DNA from: Sphingobacteriaceae bacterium
GTDB lineage: Bacteria; Bacteroidota; Bacteroidia; Sphingobacteriales; Sphingobacteriaceae
DNA: 64,000 nt
Assembly: GCA_024645045.1 (NCBI GenBank)
Contig: JAHEGO010000007.1
Coordinates: 1 to 64,000, forward strand
Direction: 5' to 3'
Part shown: positions 8,389-19,265 of the stretch, in pieces
Position numbering within the stretch: position 1 is the stretch's first letter
Layout of the letters: each line of letters opens with the position of its first letter
Notes under the pieces: generated by a model
Told to the model about the DNA's origin: nothing
Database searches by the model: none
Seen by the model: only the letters and a program-made list of their open reading frames with translations
Made by a program: the position numbers and the translations under genes

Positions 8389-9747
8389 ATGAAAAAAATC
8401 AGTACAAGTATTTTAATGTTAATTGGGGTAGTGAGCTTGGCAACAGCTCAACAAAAAACCGTAATCATTAAATCGGATGCCTTAGTTGCGCCAGTTGCAC
8501 CCGTTGCGCCTGTTGCTTCAGTTACTCCGCCGGTTCCACCCGTACCTCCAACAGTTGTTACAGGACCTGCTAAGCAAGTAAAAATGATTCGCATCGAAAA
8601 GAATGTGGATGGTTCGAATGCGCCGCAAACGATGATTATACAATCAGATTCGCTAATTGGCTCAGGCAAGCAAGTAAAAATGATTCGTATCGAAAAAAAC
8701 TTGGATGGCCAGAAAGCACCACAGTCAATGATTATAAAGATTGATACAACTATAAGCAGTGATGGAAAAACCCAGCAAGTGCATGTTGAAGTTAACAAGC
8801 GTGTAAATACGAAAGGAAGAAAAGGCAAGCGCCGTAATCAAGTCAACGAAAATACGGTTATGATTTATTCTGATAGTAAAATCAATATTGATTCGATGAT
8901 TAAAATGGATACCACGCAAATCTCTGTTGGCAATAAAAAGATTGTGATTATTGGTGAGCCAAATATTCAAAAAATTTGGATTGAGAAAGACACCCTTGGT
9001 GATTTCTTTGATAAATCTGAATTCAAGGCGGAGCTTAAATCAGATTTAAAAGATTTAGATAAGGAGTTCAGAGGTTTAGACAATGACCGTAATAAAGGTT
9101 CAAGAGCGGATCGCAAAAAATCAAAAAAAGTGATGGAGGATAGAAGTGGCCTAGAATTTAGCATTGGCTACAATGGCTGGTTAGAAAATGGTTCAACGGC
9201 ATTATCATTGCCAAATAACAACTTAGAATTGATCAATAGTAAATCGACAAACGTGAATTTAGCATATGTTGATTATTTCAGAATTTATAAAAATTACATT
9301 CAGTTTTCTGCAGGCATTGGAATTGATTGGAATAATTATCGTTTTGCAAAAAATGTAACCTTGACTCCAAGAGCAGATTCAATGCAAACAACAATAGATA
9401 ACATTAACTATTCAAAAAATAAATTGATGGCTAAATATGTTACAGTTCCTTTGCAATTGCATTTTGCAACTAAGCCTTTAAGAAATGGCGAAAGACTTGA
9501 ATTAGCTGGTGGGGTGGAATTAGGTTATTTGTTGAACGGAAGACAAAAACAAATTAGTGAAGAAAAAGGTAAACAAAAAATCGATGATGATTATAATTTG
9601 GCTGACTTGAGATTGGGTTACATGATTCGTGCAAGCTATGGCAGTACCGGTATTTATGCGAAAGTATATCCTAATTCTGCATTTAAACCTTCACAGGGAC
9701 CAGACTTAAATACATTTTGTATAGGATTGACATTTGGCTTAGACTAA
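8389..9747 (+). CDS. Outer-membrane beta-barrel protein with N-terminal repeats
   Basis: 452 aa with a signal peptide (about 1-20, cleavage after LATA). Residues 33-55 are a Pro/Val/Ala-rich linker (APV repeats). Residues 62-84 and 94-116 are near-identical copies around KQVKMIRIEKN. A charged Lys/Asp segment covers about 205-245. From about 252 to the end, alternating hydrophobic strands and a closing aromatic residue pattern fit an outer-membrane beta-barrel. Third gene of the sigma-factor operon, so a likely output or sensor of that system. Specific function unknown. Confidence 0.65.
   Translation: MKKISTSILMLIGVVSLATAQQKTVIIKSDALVAPVAPVAPVASVTPPVPPVPPTVVTGPAKQVKMIRIEKNVDGSNAPQTMIIQSDSLIGSGKQVKMIRIEKNLDGQKAPQSMIIKIDTTISSDGKTQQVHVEVNKRVNTKGRKGKRRNQVNENTVMIYSDSKINIDSMIKMDTTQISVGNKKIVIIGEPNIQKIWIEKDTLGDFFDKSEFKAELKSDLKDLDKEFRGLDNDRNKGSRADRKKSKKVMEDRSGLEFSIGYNGWLENGSTALSLPNNNLELINSKSTNVNLAYVDYFRIYKNYIQFSAGIGIDWNNYRFAKNVTLTPRADSMQTTIDNINYSKNKLMAKYVTVPLQLHFATKPLRNGERLELAGGVELGYLLNGRQKQISEEKGKQKIDDDYNLADLRLGYMIRASYGSTGIYAKVYPNSAFKPSQGPDLNTFCIGLTFGLD
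8572..8736 (+). repeat. Internal tandem duplication in the beta-barrel gene
   Basis: Two copies of a coding unit begin at 8572 and 8668, a period of 96 nt or 32 codons. Each encodes KQVKMIRIEKN followed by DG-x3-APQ-x-MII. The copies differ at a few codons, including synonymous changes, so this is an older duplication kept in frame. Confidence 0.8.
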
Positions 9748-9772
9748 ATAATTGTGTTGCAATTTTGATTAA

Positions 9773-9801
9773 GAAGCCCCATCATTCATGGGGCTTTTTT
9801 T
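9773..9801 (+). terminator. Rho-independent terminator of the sigma-factor operon
   Basis: AAGCCCCAT and ATGGGGCTT form a 9-bp stem followed by a T-run, 25 nt after the beta-barrel stop codon. Confidence 0.88.
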
Positions 9802-9816
9802 ATTTAAAGGGTTTAG

Positions 9817-9824
9817 TATATTTG
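9817..9824 (+). promoter_or_regulatory. Candidate -7 promoter box for the sorting-domain gene
   Basis: TATATTTG is an exact TAnnTTTG match, 24 nt before the ATG at 9849 and directly after a terminator. There is no clear TTG at the usual distance because the terminator occupies that stretch. Confidence 0.55.
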
Positions 9825-9848
9825 TTTATATATTTTAATTTAAAAAAA

Positions 9849-10802
9849 ATGAAAAAAGTAAGCATGCTTTTATTGATCACATTGTTGGTGAATTGTAAAC
9901 TAACAAGTGCGCAAACTTTAGTAAATAGTGGGTTTGAGAATTGGACAAATGTGATTCTATTTAATGAACCTACTGGTTATGTTTCTTCTAATTATTTCTC
10001 ATTAATTTTAGGTACGGGTGGTTTACCTAGAGCCAATGTTTCCAAATCAGTAGGTATTAAACATGGTGGAAATTATGCTGCTAAATTGGAATCTTACGCT
10101 CAAAACACTGGAGACTCATTAGGCGTGCCAGGTTTATTAATTTCAGGGAGCTTAGATGTTGCAAGTGCAACTATCAATCCTGGTTTTCCATATGCAGGTA
10201 GACCTGCAGAACTTCGTGGGTATTATAAATATTCGCAAGGTCTTTTGCCAGATTCGGGCACTGCATTGGTTTCATTAATGAAAAGAAATTTATTAACTGG
10301 CCAGCAAGAGGCAGTTGCCATTGGATTTGGCGTGTTCTCTAACAATACTGCTTTTAGTGAATTTACTATTCCATTGTTTTATGCAACCGGTGAAATTCCT
10401 GATACAGCAATAATAGTTTTTAGTACAACAAGCACTTTATCAACGGACTCAGCCGCTTTAACAAGTGCACCAGTTGGTACTTTGTTATATTTAGATGATT
10501 TATCGTTTTATGGAAGTGTAGCAGCTGGCTTAGAGAGTGTTGATGCCTTATTACAAGCGGCTACGTACCCTAATCCTAGTTCAGATATCGTTAATATAAC
10601 TTTCAAACAAAAAGGTGCAGGTGAAGGCACTATCAAAGTGATGGATTTAACTGGTAAGTTAGTTTACGAATCTCATATGAAATTAGATGCAGGAAAAAAC
10701 AGTATTCAATTAGCAACAAATGATTGGAATGCAGGTTTGTATTGTTATCAAATTAAAACTCCAGAAGGGTTAATTACGCAATCTATTTCCGTAGTGAGGT
10801 AA
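9849..10802 (+). CDS. Secreted protein with T9SS type A sorting domain
   Basis: 317 aa. A signal peptide ends near residue 22 (LTSAQ). The middle (about 23-225), starting LVNSGFENW, resembles the beta-sandwich PCMD-type domain found in Bacteroidota surface proteins. The C-terminal 80 residues (YPNPSSDIVNITF...GLYCYQIKT) are a type A sorting domain, which directs export through the type IX system and release or anchoring at the surface. I chose the ATG at 9849; an earlier in-frame codon at 9717 would start inside the previous gene and before the promoter. The gene stands alone between two terminators. The ligand is unknown. Confidence 0.8.
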   Translation: MKKVSMLLLITLLVNCKLTSAQTLVNSGFENWTNVILFNEPTGYVSSNYFSLILGTGGLPRANVSKSVGIKHGGNYAAKLESYAQNTGDSLGVPGLLISGSLDVASATINPGFPYAGRPAELRGYYKYSQGLLPDSGTALVSLMKRNLLTGQQEAVAIGFGVFSNNTAFSEFTIPLFYATGEIPDTAIIVFSTTSTLSTDSAALTSAPVGTLLYLDDLSFYGSVAAGLESVDALLQAATYPNPSSDIVNITFKQKGAGEGTIKVMDLTGKLVYESHMKLDAGKNSIQLATNDWNAGLYCYQIKTPEGLITQSISVVR

Positions 10803-10830
10803 TAGATTTTTAGAATTATTTGGAATAAAA

Positions 10831-10858
10831 AAAAGCGTTGAAAAATTTCAACGCTTTT
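10831..10858. terminator. Bidirectional terminator
   Basis: AAAAGCGTTGAAA and TTTCAACGCTTTT pair in a 13-bp stem with a very short loop, flanked by A and T tracts. It separates the convergent sorting-domain gene and atpC. Confidence 0.9.
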
Positions 10859-10879
10859 TTTTATTAAATGATTTTATAA

Positions 10880-11119
10880 TTAAATAGACTCTGCTAATAC
10901 AATTACTTTATTGTCTAACACTTCAATTACACCACCAGTAATTTCAAACTCCATTTTACCATCTTTTCCGTTTAATTTTACCATTCCTTTTTCAAGAGTA
11001 GAAATAATTGGAGCGTGGTTGTTTAATACTTCAAAAGAACCTTTAGCGCCTGGAACTGATACAGAGCTTACTTCTCCTGAGAATACTTTTTTATCTGGTG
11101 TTAATATATCTAATTGCAT
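10880..11119 (-). CDS. atpC: F1-ATP synthase epsilon subunit
   Basis: 79 aa, the beta-sandwich N-terminal domain of epsilon (LDILTPDKKVFSGEV... SFEVLNNHAPIISTL). The C-terminal two-helix domain that acts as an inhibitory brake in E. coli is absent. Such short epsilon subunits are common in Bacteroidota. It lies 30 nt after atpD in the same transcript. The remaining atp genes are not in this window. Confidence 0.95.
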   Translation of the reverse strand: MQLDILTPDKKVFSGEVSSVSVPGAKGSFEVLNNHAPIISTLEKGMVKLNGKDGKMEFEITGGVIEVLDNKVIVLAESI

Positions 11120-11149
11120 GTGTTCTTTTTATTTGTAAGAATAAAATAA

Positions 11150-12676
<1,527 letters not shown>

Positions 12677-12715
12677 TTAAAAATAATCCTTAAAAAGGCG
12701 TTTTTTTTGATGTCG

Positions 12716-12746
12716 CAAAGTTAATTTTTCTATCCTAAAGTTCAAA
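12716..12746 (-). promoter_or_regulatory. Promoter of atpD-atpC
   Basis: On the minus strand, TTTG (12746-12743) is followed after 19 nt by TAACTTTG (12723-12716), a full match to the Bacteroidota -33/-7 promoter. The predicted leader is about 50 nt. Confidence 0.8.
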
Positions 12747-12974
12747 CCTTTTCTGTAAATAATTTAAAATTCAAGTGATAAATTTTTTTAAGCCTCAAAT
12801 TGTTGATTTTGGCTTATTTGGAATGCTTTTAGTGGCCCTTGAAGCAGATATGACTTAAAAATCTTGAAAACATGCCAAAATAGTGGTTATGGCAATTGTA
12901 AAAAAATAAATTCCTATAAATCAAGCCTTAAAAAAAATGTGGAAAATTAGCCAAAAAGGAGCGAAGCATATCCT

Positions 12975-12982
12975 TAACTTTG
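12975..12982 (+). promoter_or_regulatory. Candidate -7 box of dnaE
   Basis: TAACTTTG matches TAnnTTTG and lies 20 nt before the dnaE ATG. No convincing TTG element was found at -33. Confidence 0.55.
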
Positions 12983-13002
12983 AAGTTACAAACTAGTTTA
13001 AT

Positions 13003-16000
13003 ATGCCCGATTTTTCACATTTACATGTACATACACAGTTTTCGCTCTTAGATGGGGCTGCTGATGTAAAAAAGCTCTTCAAGAAAGCGGCTGCAGATGG
13101 CATGAAAGCGATGGCGATAACTGACCATGGAAACATGTTTGGGGTATTTAAGTTTGTGGCTGAAGCGGCAAAGCACAATGTGAAACCAATTGTGGGCTGT
13201 GAATTTTATGTAGTTGAAAATAGACATAAAAGACAATTCACTAAAGATGACCGTGATCAAAGGTTTCATCAATTGTTATTAGCTAAAAATCCAAAAGGGT
13301 ATCAGAATTTATTGAAGCTATGTTCGCTTGGTTACATAGATGGTTTATATGGAAAATATCCACGAATAGATAAAGAATTAATCTTACAATATCATGAAGG
13401 TTTAATTGCTACAACCTGCTGTATTGGGGCATCTGTGCCCAAAGCAATTTTAAGAAAAGGGGAGGCAGAAGCAGAAAAAGAATTCAAGTGGTGGTTAGAT
13501 ATTTTCGGTGAAGATTATTATGTCGAATTGCAAAGACATGATATGCAAGAGCAAGAAAAAGTCAACCAAGTATTGTTGAGTTTCGCAAAAAAATACAATG
13601 TAAAAGTGATTGCTTCAAATGATTCCCATTATGTGGATCAGAAAGATTCTAATGCGCATGATATTTTATTGTGTATCAATACTGGCGAAAAGCAGAGTAC
13701 GCCTACCATGAAAGAGTTTTCTGATGATGATGCATTTGTGAAAGGTAGAAGATTTGCGTTTTACAACGATCAGTTTTATTTCAAAACGCAAGCGGAAATG
13801 AATAAATTGTTTCATGATATTCCTGAAGCAATTGATAATACCAATGAAATTGTAGAAAAGGTTGAGCACTTGAAATTGAAGCAAGATATTATGTTGCCTA
13901 ATTTTCAAATCCCAACAAACTTCACTTCACAAGACGAATATTTACATCATTTAACATATACCGGTGCAAAGGAAAGATACAGAGATATTTCTCCTGAAAT
14001 TGAAGAGCGATTGAATTTTGAATTGCATACTATTCGCACAATGGGTTTTGCAGGTTATTTTTTAATTGTAGCAGATTTCATTAAAGCAGGTAGAGATATT
14101 GGTGTTTTTGTTGGGCCTGGAAGGGGCTCTGCTGCTGGTTCTGCGGTAGCCTATTGTATTGGAATCACCAATATTGATCCAATTAAATACAATTTACTTT
14201 TCGAACGTTTTTTAAATCCAGATAGAAAGTCAATGCCCGATATTGATACGGATTTTGATGATGAAGGAAGACAAAAAGTAATTGATTATGTCGTTGACAA
14301 ATATGGTAAAAATCAAGTTGCACAAATTGTAACTTATGGTACCATGGCTGCAAAAATGAGTATCAAAGATGTGGCGCGTGTAATGGATTTGCCTTTGCAA
14401 GAATCGAATGCGCTTGCAAAATTAGTTCCTGACAAACCAGGTACAGAACTCAATCGAGTAATGCTTGCAAATATTGATGGACCCGGAGGTTTAAAAGATG
14501 TAGAGGCATACCAACCAGAAGACATTGAGAATATTAAAATTCTAAGAGATATATATAAGTCTAAAGATTTAAAAGCAGACGTACTTCGAGAAGCATTGAT
14601 TCTAGAGGGTTCTGTTCGTGGAACAGGTATTCATGCAGCGGGCATTATCATTGCTCCAAAAGATTTAACAGAAATTATTCCAGTTGCTACTTCTAAGGAA
14701 ACGGAATTATTAATCACACAATACGACGGAAAAGTTATTGAAGATGCAGGCGTAATTAAAATGGACTTTTTGGGTTTAAAAACCTTAACCATTATAAGAG
14801 ATGCATTGGCAATGATTAAAAAAAATAAAGGAATTGAAATTGATATTGATAAGATTCCTTTAGACGATCCGAAAACTTTAGCCCTATATCAAAGAGGAGA
14901 TACCAATGGAACATTCCAGTTTGAATCTCCTGGAATGATGAAACATTTGATAGACCTAAAGCCAGATAAATTCGAAGACTTAATTGCAATGAATGCCTTA
15001 TACAGGCCAGGTCCTATTCAATATATTCCAAAATTTATTGCAAGGAAACACGGGCGTGAACAAGTAACATACGACTTGCCAGAAATGGAAGAATACTTAA
15101 GTGATACTTATGGTATTACGGTATATCAAGAGCAGGTGATGTTACTTTCGCAAAAAATTGGTGGCTTTACAAAAGGTCAAGCAGATACATTGCGAAAAGC
15201 AATGGGTAAAAAAGATCGTCAAATTTTGGATGGTTTAAAAAGCACTTTTATCAATGGTGCAAAAGAAAAAGGTTTAAACGAAAAAGCCTTAGATAAAATT
15301 TGGACAGACTGGGAAGCTTTTGCTTCCTATGCATTCAATAAATCACATTCTACTTGTTATGCTTTTGTTGCATTTCAAACAGCATACCTAAAAGCGCATT
15401 ATCCAGCGGAATACATGTCGTCTGTATTGACACATAACTTAAATAATATTGACAAGATTACTTTCTTTATGGAAGAAGCGCGTCGAATGAATATATCGGT
15501 ATTAGGCCCAGACATCAATGAAAGTATTTATCCTTTTTCTGTAAATGAAATTGGACAAATTAGATTTGGTTTGGGTGCAATTAAAGGAGTTGGCGAAGCT
15601 GCGGTACAGTCCATTATTGAAGAGCGTGATAAAAATGGCAGGTTCTTTTCTGTTTTTGATTTAGTAAGAAGAATTAATTTACGAACTGCTAATAAAAAAA
15701 CTTTTGAATCTTTAGCACAGGCTGGAGCATTTGATTCGTTTGGTATTCACAGGGCTTCCTATTTTCATGTTGAAAAAAATGAAACGCAAACAACCCTTGA
15801 AAAGCTCATTCGATTTGGTGCAAATTACCAAGATAGTTTAACCACCTCGCAGTCTTCTTTATTTGGTGCCGGAACGGCTGCGCATATTCCAGAACCTAAA
15901 CTTCCTATATGTGAGGAGTGGGGGTTTTTACAAAGATTGCGTTTTGAAAAAGACGTAGTTGGTTTTTATATTTCAGGACACCCCTTAGATGAATATAAAT

Positions 16001-16686
16001 TTGAACTGACGAATTTTTGTTCAGCTACCATTGCGGATTTAAAAATGGTACAAAAATTTGCAGGTAATTCTAACTCCTTTATCAATAACAAAGCGTCCGA
16101 TTCTGAAGGCGATATTGGACAGGCAGTTCAAGAACAAGACATTGAACGATTTGACCAAATGAAGAATAGGGAGTTAGCCGTAGCTGGTATGATTACGGTG
16201 GCCTCTCATCGAACCACCAAAACGGGCAAGCCTTACGGAACATTTATGTTAGAAGATTACCAGGAGAGCCATGAAATAGCTTTGTTTGGGGAAGATTACT
16301 TGAAGTTCAAGCAATTTATAACAGATGGTTATTTTCTTTATTTAAAAGGAAAGATACAGGAACGTTATGGTCGTAAAGGTGAATGGGAGTTTAAAGTTAA
16401 TTTTATTCAATTATTGCCAGAAGTAAGGGATAAAATGGCTAAAAATATGACCATATATATTTATCTTAGCGACTTAAACGAACAGGTGGTAGATGGAATA
16501 ACAAGTTTGATTGAAGAAAACAATCAATTAGATATTCCAAGAAATTGTTCGTTAAAAATTGGCATTATTGATACCGAAGAAGGATTGTCAGTAGAAGTGC
16601 CAAGTAGAAAGTGGATGATAAACCCTACGAATGATTTTCTGAATGGATTGAAAACATTGAATGGTGTTAACTTCCGATTGAATTAA
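13003..16686 (+). CDS. dnaE: DNA polymerase III alpha subunit
   Basis: 1227 aa replicative polymerase. The PHP domain starts at residue 3 (FSHLHVHTQFSLLDGA). The polymerase C-family catalytic core includes GPGRGSAAGS and the acidic motif PDIDTDFDD. A tandem HhH-type region follows (RFGLGAIKGVGEAAVQSI), and a C-terminal OB fold starts near residue 1050 (LAVAGMITVASHRTTKTG). There is no embedded 3'-5' exonuclease, so this is DnaE-type and not PolC. It reads away from atpD; trxA follows after 33 nt with no terminator between, so read-through is likely. Confidence 0.97.
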   Translation: MPDFSHLHVHTQFSLLDGAADVKKLFKKAAADGMKAMAITDHGNMFGVFKFVAEAAKHNVKPIVGCEFYVVENRHKRQFTKDDRDQRFHQLLLAKNPKGYQNLLKLCSLGYIDGLYGKYPRIDKELILQYHEGLIATTCCIGASVPKAILRKGEAEAEKEFKWWLDIFGEDYYVELQRHDMQEQEKVNQVLLSFAKKYNVKVIASNDSHYVDQKDSNAHDILLCINTGEKQSTPTMKEFSDDDAFVKGRRFAFYNDQFYFKTQAEMNKLFHDIPEAIDNTNEIVEKVEHLKLKQDIMLPNFQIPTNFTSQDEYLHHLTYTGAKERYRDISPEIEERLNFELHTIRTMGFAGYFLIVADFIKAGRDIGVFVGPGRGSAAGSAVAYCIGITNIDPIKYNLLFERFLNPDRKSMPDIDTDFDDEGRQKVIDYVVDKYGKNQVAQIVTYGTMAAKMSIKDVARVMDLPLQESNALAKLVPDKPGTELNRVMLANIDGPGGLKDVEAYQPEDIENIKILRDIYKSKDLKADVLREALILEGSVRGTGIHAAGIIIAPKDLTEIIPVATSKETELLITQYDGKVIEDAGVIKMDFLGLKTLTIIRDALAMIKKNKGIEIDIDKIPLDDPKTLALYQRGDTNGTFQFESPGMMKHLIDLKPDKFEDLIAMNALYRPGPIQYIPKFIARKHGREQVTYDLPEMEEYLSDTYGITVYQEQVMLLSQKIGGFTKGQADTLRKAMGKKDRQILDGLKSTFINGAKEKGLNEKALDKIWTDWEAFASYAFNKSHSTCYAFVAFQTAYLKAHYPAEYMSSVLTHNLNNIDKITFFMEEARRMNISVLGPDINESIYPFSVNEIGQIRFGLGAIKGVGEAAVQSIIEERDKNGRFFSVFDLVRRINLRTANKKTFESLAQAGAFDSFGIHRASYFHVEKNETQTTLEKLIRFGANYQDSLTTSQSSLFGAGTAAHIPEPKLPICEEWGFLQRLRFEKDVVGFYISGHPLDEYKFELTNFCSATIADLKMVQKFAGNSNSFINNKASDSEGDIGQAVQEQDIERFDQMKNRELAVAGMITVASHRTTKTGKPYGTFMLEDYQESHEIALFGEDYLKFKQFITDGYFLYLKGKIQERYGRKGEWEFKVNFIQLLPEVRDKMAKNMTIYIYLSDLNEQVVDGITSLIEENNQLDIPRNCSLKIGIIDTEEGLSVEVPSRKWMINPTNDFLNGLKTLNGVNFRLN

Positions 16687-16719
16687 AATAATAATTATAT
16701 AAACTTAAAATTAAAGATC

Positions 16720-17037
16720 ATGGCATTAGAATTAACAGATGCAAACTTTGACGAATTAGTCATTAAATCAGATAAACCTGTATTGGTAGATTTTTGGGCA
16801 GAATGGTGCGGACCTTGTAGAATGGTTGGTCCTGTTGTGGAAGAGCTTGCTAAAGAATATGAAGGAAGAGCTATTATTGGGAAAGTTAACGTAGATAACA
16901 ATCCAGGAATTTCAATGAAATTCGGAATCAGAAATATTCCTGCTTTATTATATTTCAAAAACGGTGAAATTGTAGACAAACAAATTGGGGCAGTTCCTAA
17001 AAATGTTTTGGCGCAAAAATTAGATGCCCAAATGTAA
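16720..17037 (+). CDS. trxA: Thioredoxin
   Basis: 105 aa, cytoplasmic thiol-disulfide reductase. The active site WCGPC has Cys30 and Cys33, in the full WAEWCGPC context, and the cis-Pro is in RNIPAL. No signal peptide. Length is standard for TrxA. It follows dnaE by 33 nt and ends before a terminator. Confidence 0.96.
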   Translation: MALELTDANFDELVIKSDKPVLVDFWAEWCGPCRMVGPVVEELAKEYEGRAIIGKVNVDNNPGISMKFGIRNIPALLYFKNGEIVDKQIGAVPKNVLAQKLDAQM

Positions 17038-17052
17038 TTTCAACATCATTAT

Positions 17053-17090
17053 AAAAAATGCGTTAACCCAAAAAGTTAGCGCATTTTTTA
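17053..17090 (+). terminator. Terminator after trxA
   Basis: AAAAATGCGTTAAC and GTTAGCGCATTTTT pair with one G-T wobble around a short A-rich loop, ending in a T-run 16 nt or so after the trxA stop. Confidence 0.8.
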
Positions 17091-17115
17091 TATTAAATTT
17101 ATTGAATAGTTAACC

Positions 17116-18027
17116 ATGGAAGAATTTTCAGCACTCAAAGAACTACAACAGTTCAACAACCTTGAATACCTTGCAAAGCAGGTGGTGGAGGGGTTTGTTA
17201 CAGGGCTACATAAAAGTCCATTTCATGGTTTTTCGGTTGAATTTGCAGAACACAGGCAATACAACCAAGGAGATAGCATAAAAAATATTGACTGGAAACT
17301 TTTTGGAAGAACAGATAAAATCTACACCAAAAGGTATGAAGAAGAAACCAATTTGAAATGCCACATTGTGATGGATATTTCTTCTTCTATGTATTATCCG
17401 GCTCAAAAAGAAAATAAAATTAGATTTACAGCATTAACAGCTGCAGCTTTAATCACTTTATTGAAAAAACAAAGAGATGCATTTGCGCTAACTTTATTTG
17501 ATGAAGAAATCAAATACAGCTCGCCAACTAAATCAACTACTACGCATCAGAAAAATTTATTTTTCGAATTAGAAAAAACTTTGGGTGAAGCACCTGAACT
17601 AGCTAAAACAGCACTTCCAGAAGTATTAGCTACTCTTGCAGATACCATTCCGAAAAGGTCTTTGGTTATTATTTTGTCTGATTTTTTTCAAAATATCAAC
17701 AACCACGATGCAATTTTTGCTGCATTGCAACAGCTTAAATACAATCAAAATGAAGTGCTTGTTTTTCATGTTATGGATCAAAAAACAGAACTTGAATTAG
17801 ATTTTAATGATCAGCAAATTGAGTTTGTTGATTTGGAAAATGGTTCAGTTTTGAAATTAAATACTGCAGCAATAAAAAATAATTACCAGCAATCTGTTGC
17901 TGATTTTTTAAGTCAATTGCAAGAGAAATGTTTTCAATATAAAATTGATTTTATTCCAACTGATATTGCGGAGGGCTTTGATAAAGTATTGACCAGCTAT
18001 TTGATTAAGCGCAGTAAAATGCATTAA
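17116..18027 (+). CDS. DUF58 domain protein (vWA-like)
   Basis: 303 aa. The DUF58 signature is clear in the first 90 residues: SPFHGFSVEFAEHRQYNQGD, then DWKLFGRTDKIYTKRYEEE. A vWA-like fold with a DISSSM metal-site motif follows near 92-97. No signal peptide or transmembrane segment. DUF58 proteins usually act with a MoxR AAA+ ATPase and vWA membrane proteins in envelope-linked chaperone-like systems; no moxR is in this window. Its TAA overlaps the convergent aminotransferase stop by 4 nt in the sequence TTAA. Confidence 0.88.
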   Translation: MEEFSALKELQQFNNLEYLAKQVVEGFVTGLHKSPFHGFSVEFAEHRQYNQGDSIKNIDWKLFGRTDKIYTKRYEEETNLKCHIVMDISSSMYYPAQKENKIRFTALTAAALITLLKKQRDAFALTLFDEEIKYSSPTKSTTTHQKNLFFELEKTLGEAPELAKTALPEVLATLADTIPKRSLVIILSDFFQNINNHDAIFAALQQLKYNQNEVLVFHVMDQKTELELDFNDQQIEFVDLENGSVLKLNTAAIKNNYQQSVADFLSQLQEKCFQYKIDFIPTDIAEGFDKVLTSYLIKRSKMH

Positions 18028-19220
18028 TTTTCTTTTGAAATTGAGTCGATGGCATCGATGATAATTTTACAAGCTTTTACAATTTCTATTTCGCTAATCG
18101 TCAATGGTGGTGCTATTCTCATCGAATCATTGCAATGTAAAAACCAGTCAACAATTACGCCGTTTTCTATGCATCTATCAATTACTTTCTTGTTGAAATC
18201 AAAATCTTTTAATTGTATAGCAAGCATTAAGCCTTGTCCTCTAAAAGAAATTATTTCTGGGTGTACTAAGAGTTCTTGAAAGCGCTTTCCTTTTTCAATT
18301 ACTGATGAAATTAAATTCTCCGTTTCCATTACTTCTAATGTGGCTAATGCAGCTGCGCAATTTAAAGGATGTCCGCCAAAGGTAGTGATGTGACCTAAAA
18401 TTGGATTTTCTTTTAACGAATTCATGATTTTTGGCGAAGAGATGAATGCGCCGATTGGCATGCCGCCGCCTAACGCTTTTGCTAAAATCAAAATATCAGG
18501 CACAATGTCATAATGTTCAAATGCTGAAAATTTCCCGCTTCGTCCAATGCCGCATTGTATTTCGTCTAGTACCAATAAGGTGCCAGTTTCATTGCATATT
18601 TTACGGAGTGCTTGCCAAAACTCTTTGCTTGCCAAGCGAATGCCAGCTTCACCCTGTATTGTTTCTAGAAATATAGCCGCAGTATTAGGCGTAATTTTTT
18701 CTAGGTCTTTCAAATTGCCAAAATCGATAAACTCTATGTCAGGTAATAATGGTCGATAAGCTTGTTTGTAAGATTCATTGCCCATTATACTCAAGGCTCC
18801 TTGCGTACTGCCGTGGTAGGAATCTTTACATGCGATAATATGTGTTTTTCCAGTAAATCTTTTGGCTAGCTTCATCGCACCTTCTATCGCTTCTGAACCA
18901 GAATTGACCAGGTAAACACTTGATAGGTTTGTAGGTAAGAGCGCTGCTAATTTTGTAGCCAAAAGCGTTTGAGGACTTTGGATATATTCGCCATATACCA
19001 TCAGGTGTAAATATTCATCGGCCTGCTTTTTAATTGCTTCCACAACTTTTGGATGCCTATGGCCAATTGAACTAACCCCAATGCCCGAAATGAGGTCGAG
19101 GTAGCTTTTGTTGTCTTTGTCGTATAGGTAAAGACCTTCTGCACGCACAATTTCCAGCGATAATGGAAAATCTGTGGTTTGTGCATTATGACTTAGAAAA
19201 AGCTGCCTTAAGTTTAACAT
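18024..19220 (-). CDS. Class III aminotransferase (acetylornithine/ornithine type)
   Basis: 398 aa PLP enzyme. The cofactor-binding Asp is in LVLDEIQCGIGRSG and the Schiff-base Lys is in LAKALGGG (Lys248). NSGSEAIEGA and HITTFGGHPLNCAA are also typical of subgroup III. The closest functional fit is the ArgD/RocD/GabT group, but no arginine or ornithine genes lie next to it, so the substrate is open. The ATG at 19220 is chosen because the preceding codons are not family-like and a -7 box sits just before it. The gene is alone in its transcript. Confidence 0.85.
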   Translation of the reverse strand: MLNLRQLFLSHNAQTTDFPLSLEIVRAEGLYLYDKDNKSYLDLISGIGVSSIGHRHPKVVEAIKKQADEYLHLMVYGEYIQSPQTLLATKLAALLPTNLSSVYLVNSGSEAIEGAMKLAKRFTGKTHIIACKDSYHGSTQGALSIMGNESYKQAYRPLLPDIEFIDFGNLKDLEKITPNTAAIFLETIQGEAGIRLASKEFWQALRKICNETGTLLVLDEIQCGIGRSGKFSAFEHYDIVPDILILAKALGGGMPIGAFISSPKIMNSLKENPILGHITTFGGHPLNCAAALATLEVMETENLISSVIEKGKRFQELLVHPEIISFRGQGLMLAIQLKDFDFNKKVIDRCIENGVIVDWFLHCNDSMRIAPPLTISEIEIVKACKIIIDAIDSISKEN

Positions 19221-19223
19221 ATT

Positions 19224-19231
19224 CAAAAATA
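19224..19231 (-). promoter_or_regulatory. -7 box abutting the aminotransferase start
   Basis: Read on the minus strand, TATTTTTG matches TAnnTTTG and ends only 3 nt before the ATG. If used, the transcript would be leaderless or nearly so. No TTG was seen at the ideal -33 distance. Confidence 0.4.
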
Positions 19232-19253
19232 CAAATATTCTATAAAGGATTAT

Positions 19254-19261
19254 TAAATTTG
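19254..19261 (+). promoter_or_regulatory. -7 box abutting the corA start
   Basis: TAAATTTG matches TAnnTTTG and ends 4 nt before the corA ATG, again predicting a leaderless transcript. It is arranged back to back with the minus-strand box at 19224-19231 in a 45-bp gap. Confidence 0.4.
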
Positions 19262-19265
19262 AGAT

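Noticed and set aside
8448-8828. A 126-codon open frame on the minus strand within the beta-barrel gene
   Set aside because: It lies opposite the repeat-rich, low-complexity coding sequence and has no homology-like motifs; it is a shadow of the real gene.
9717-9849. An N-terminal extension of the sorting-domain protein starting at 9717
   Set aside because: It would begin in the preceding gene, span a terminator and promoter, and lack a signal peptide at its end. The ATG at 9849 is right.
12790-12815. A hairpin AAGCC...GGCTT between atpD and dnaE as a riboswitch or terminator
   Set aside because: The stem is only 5 bp with internal mismatches and has no T-run; not supported.
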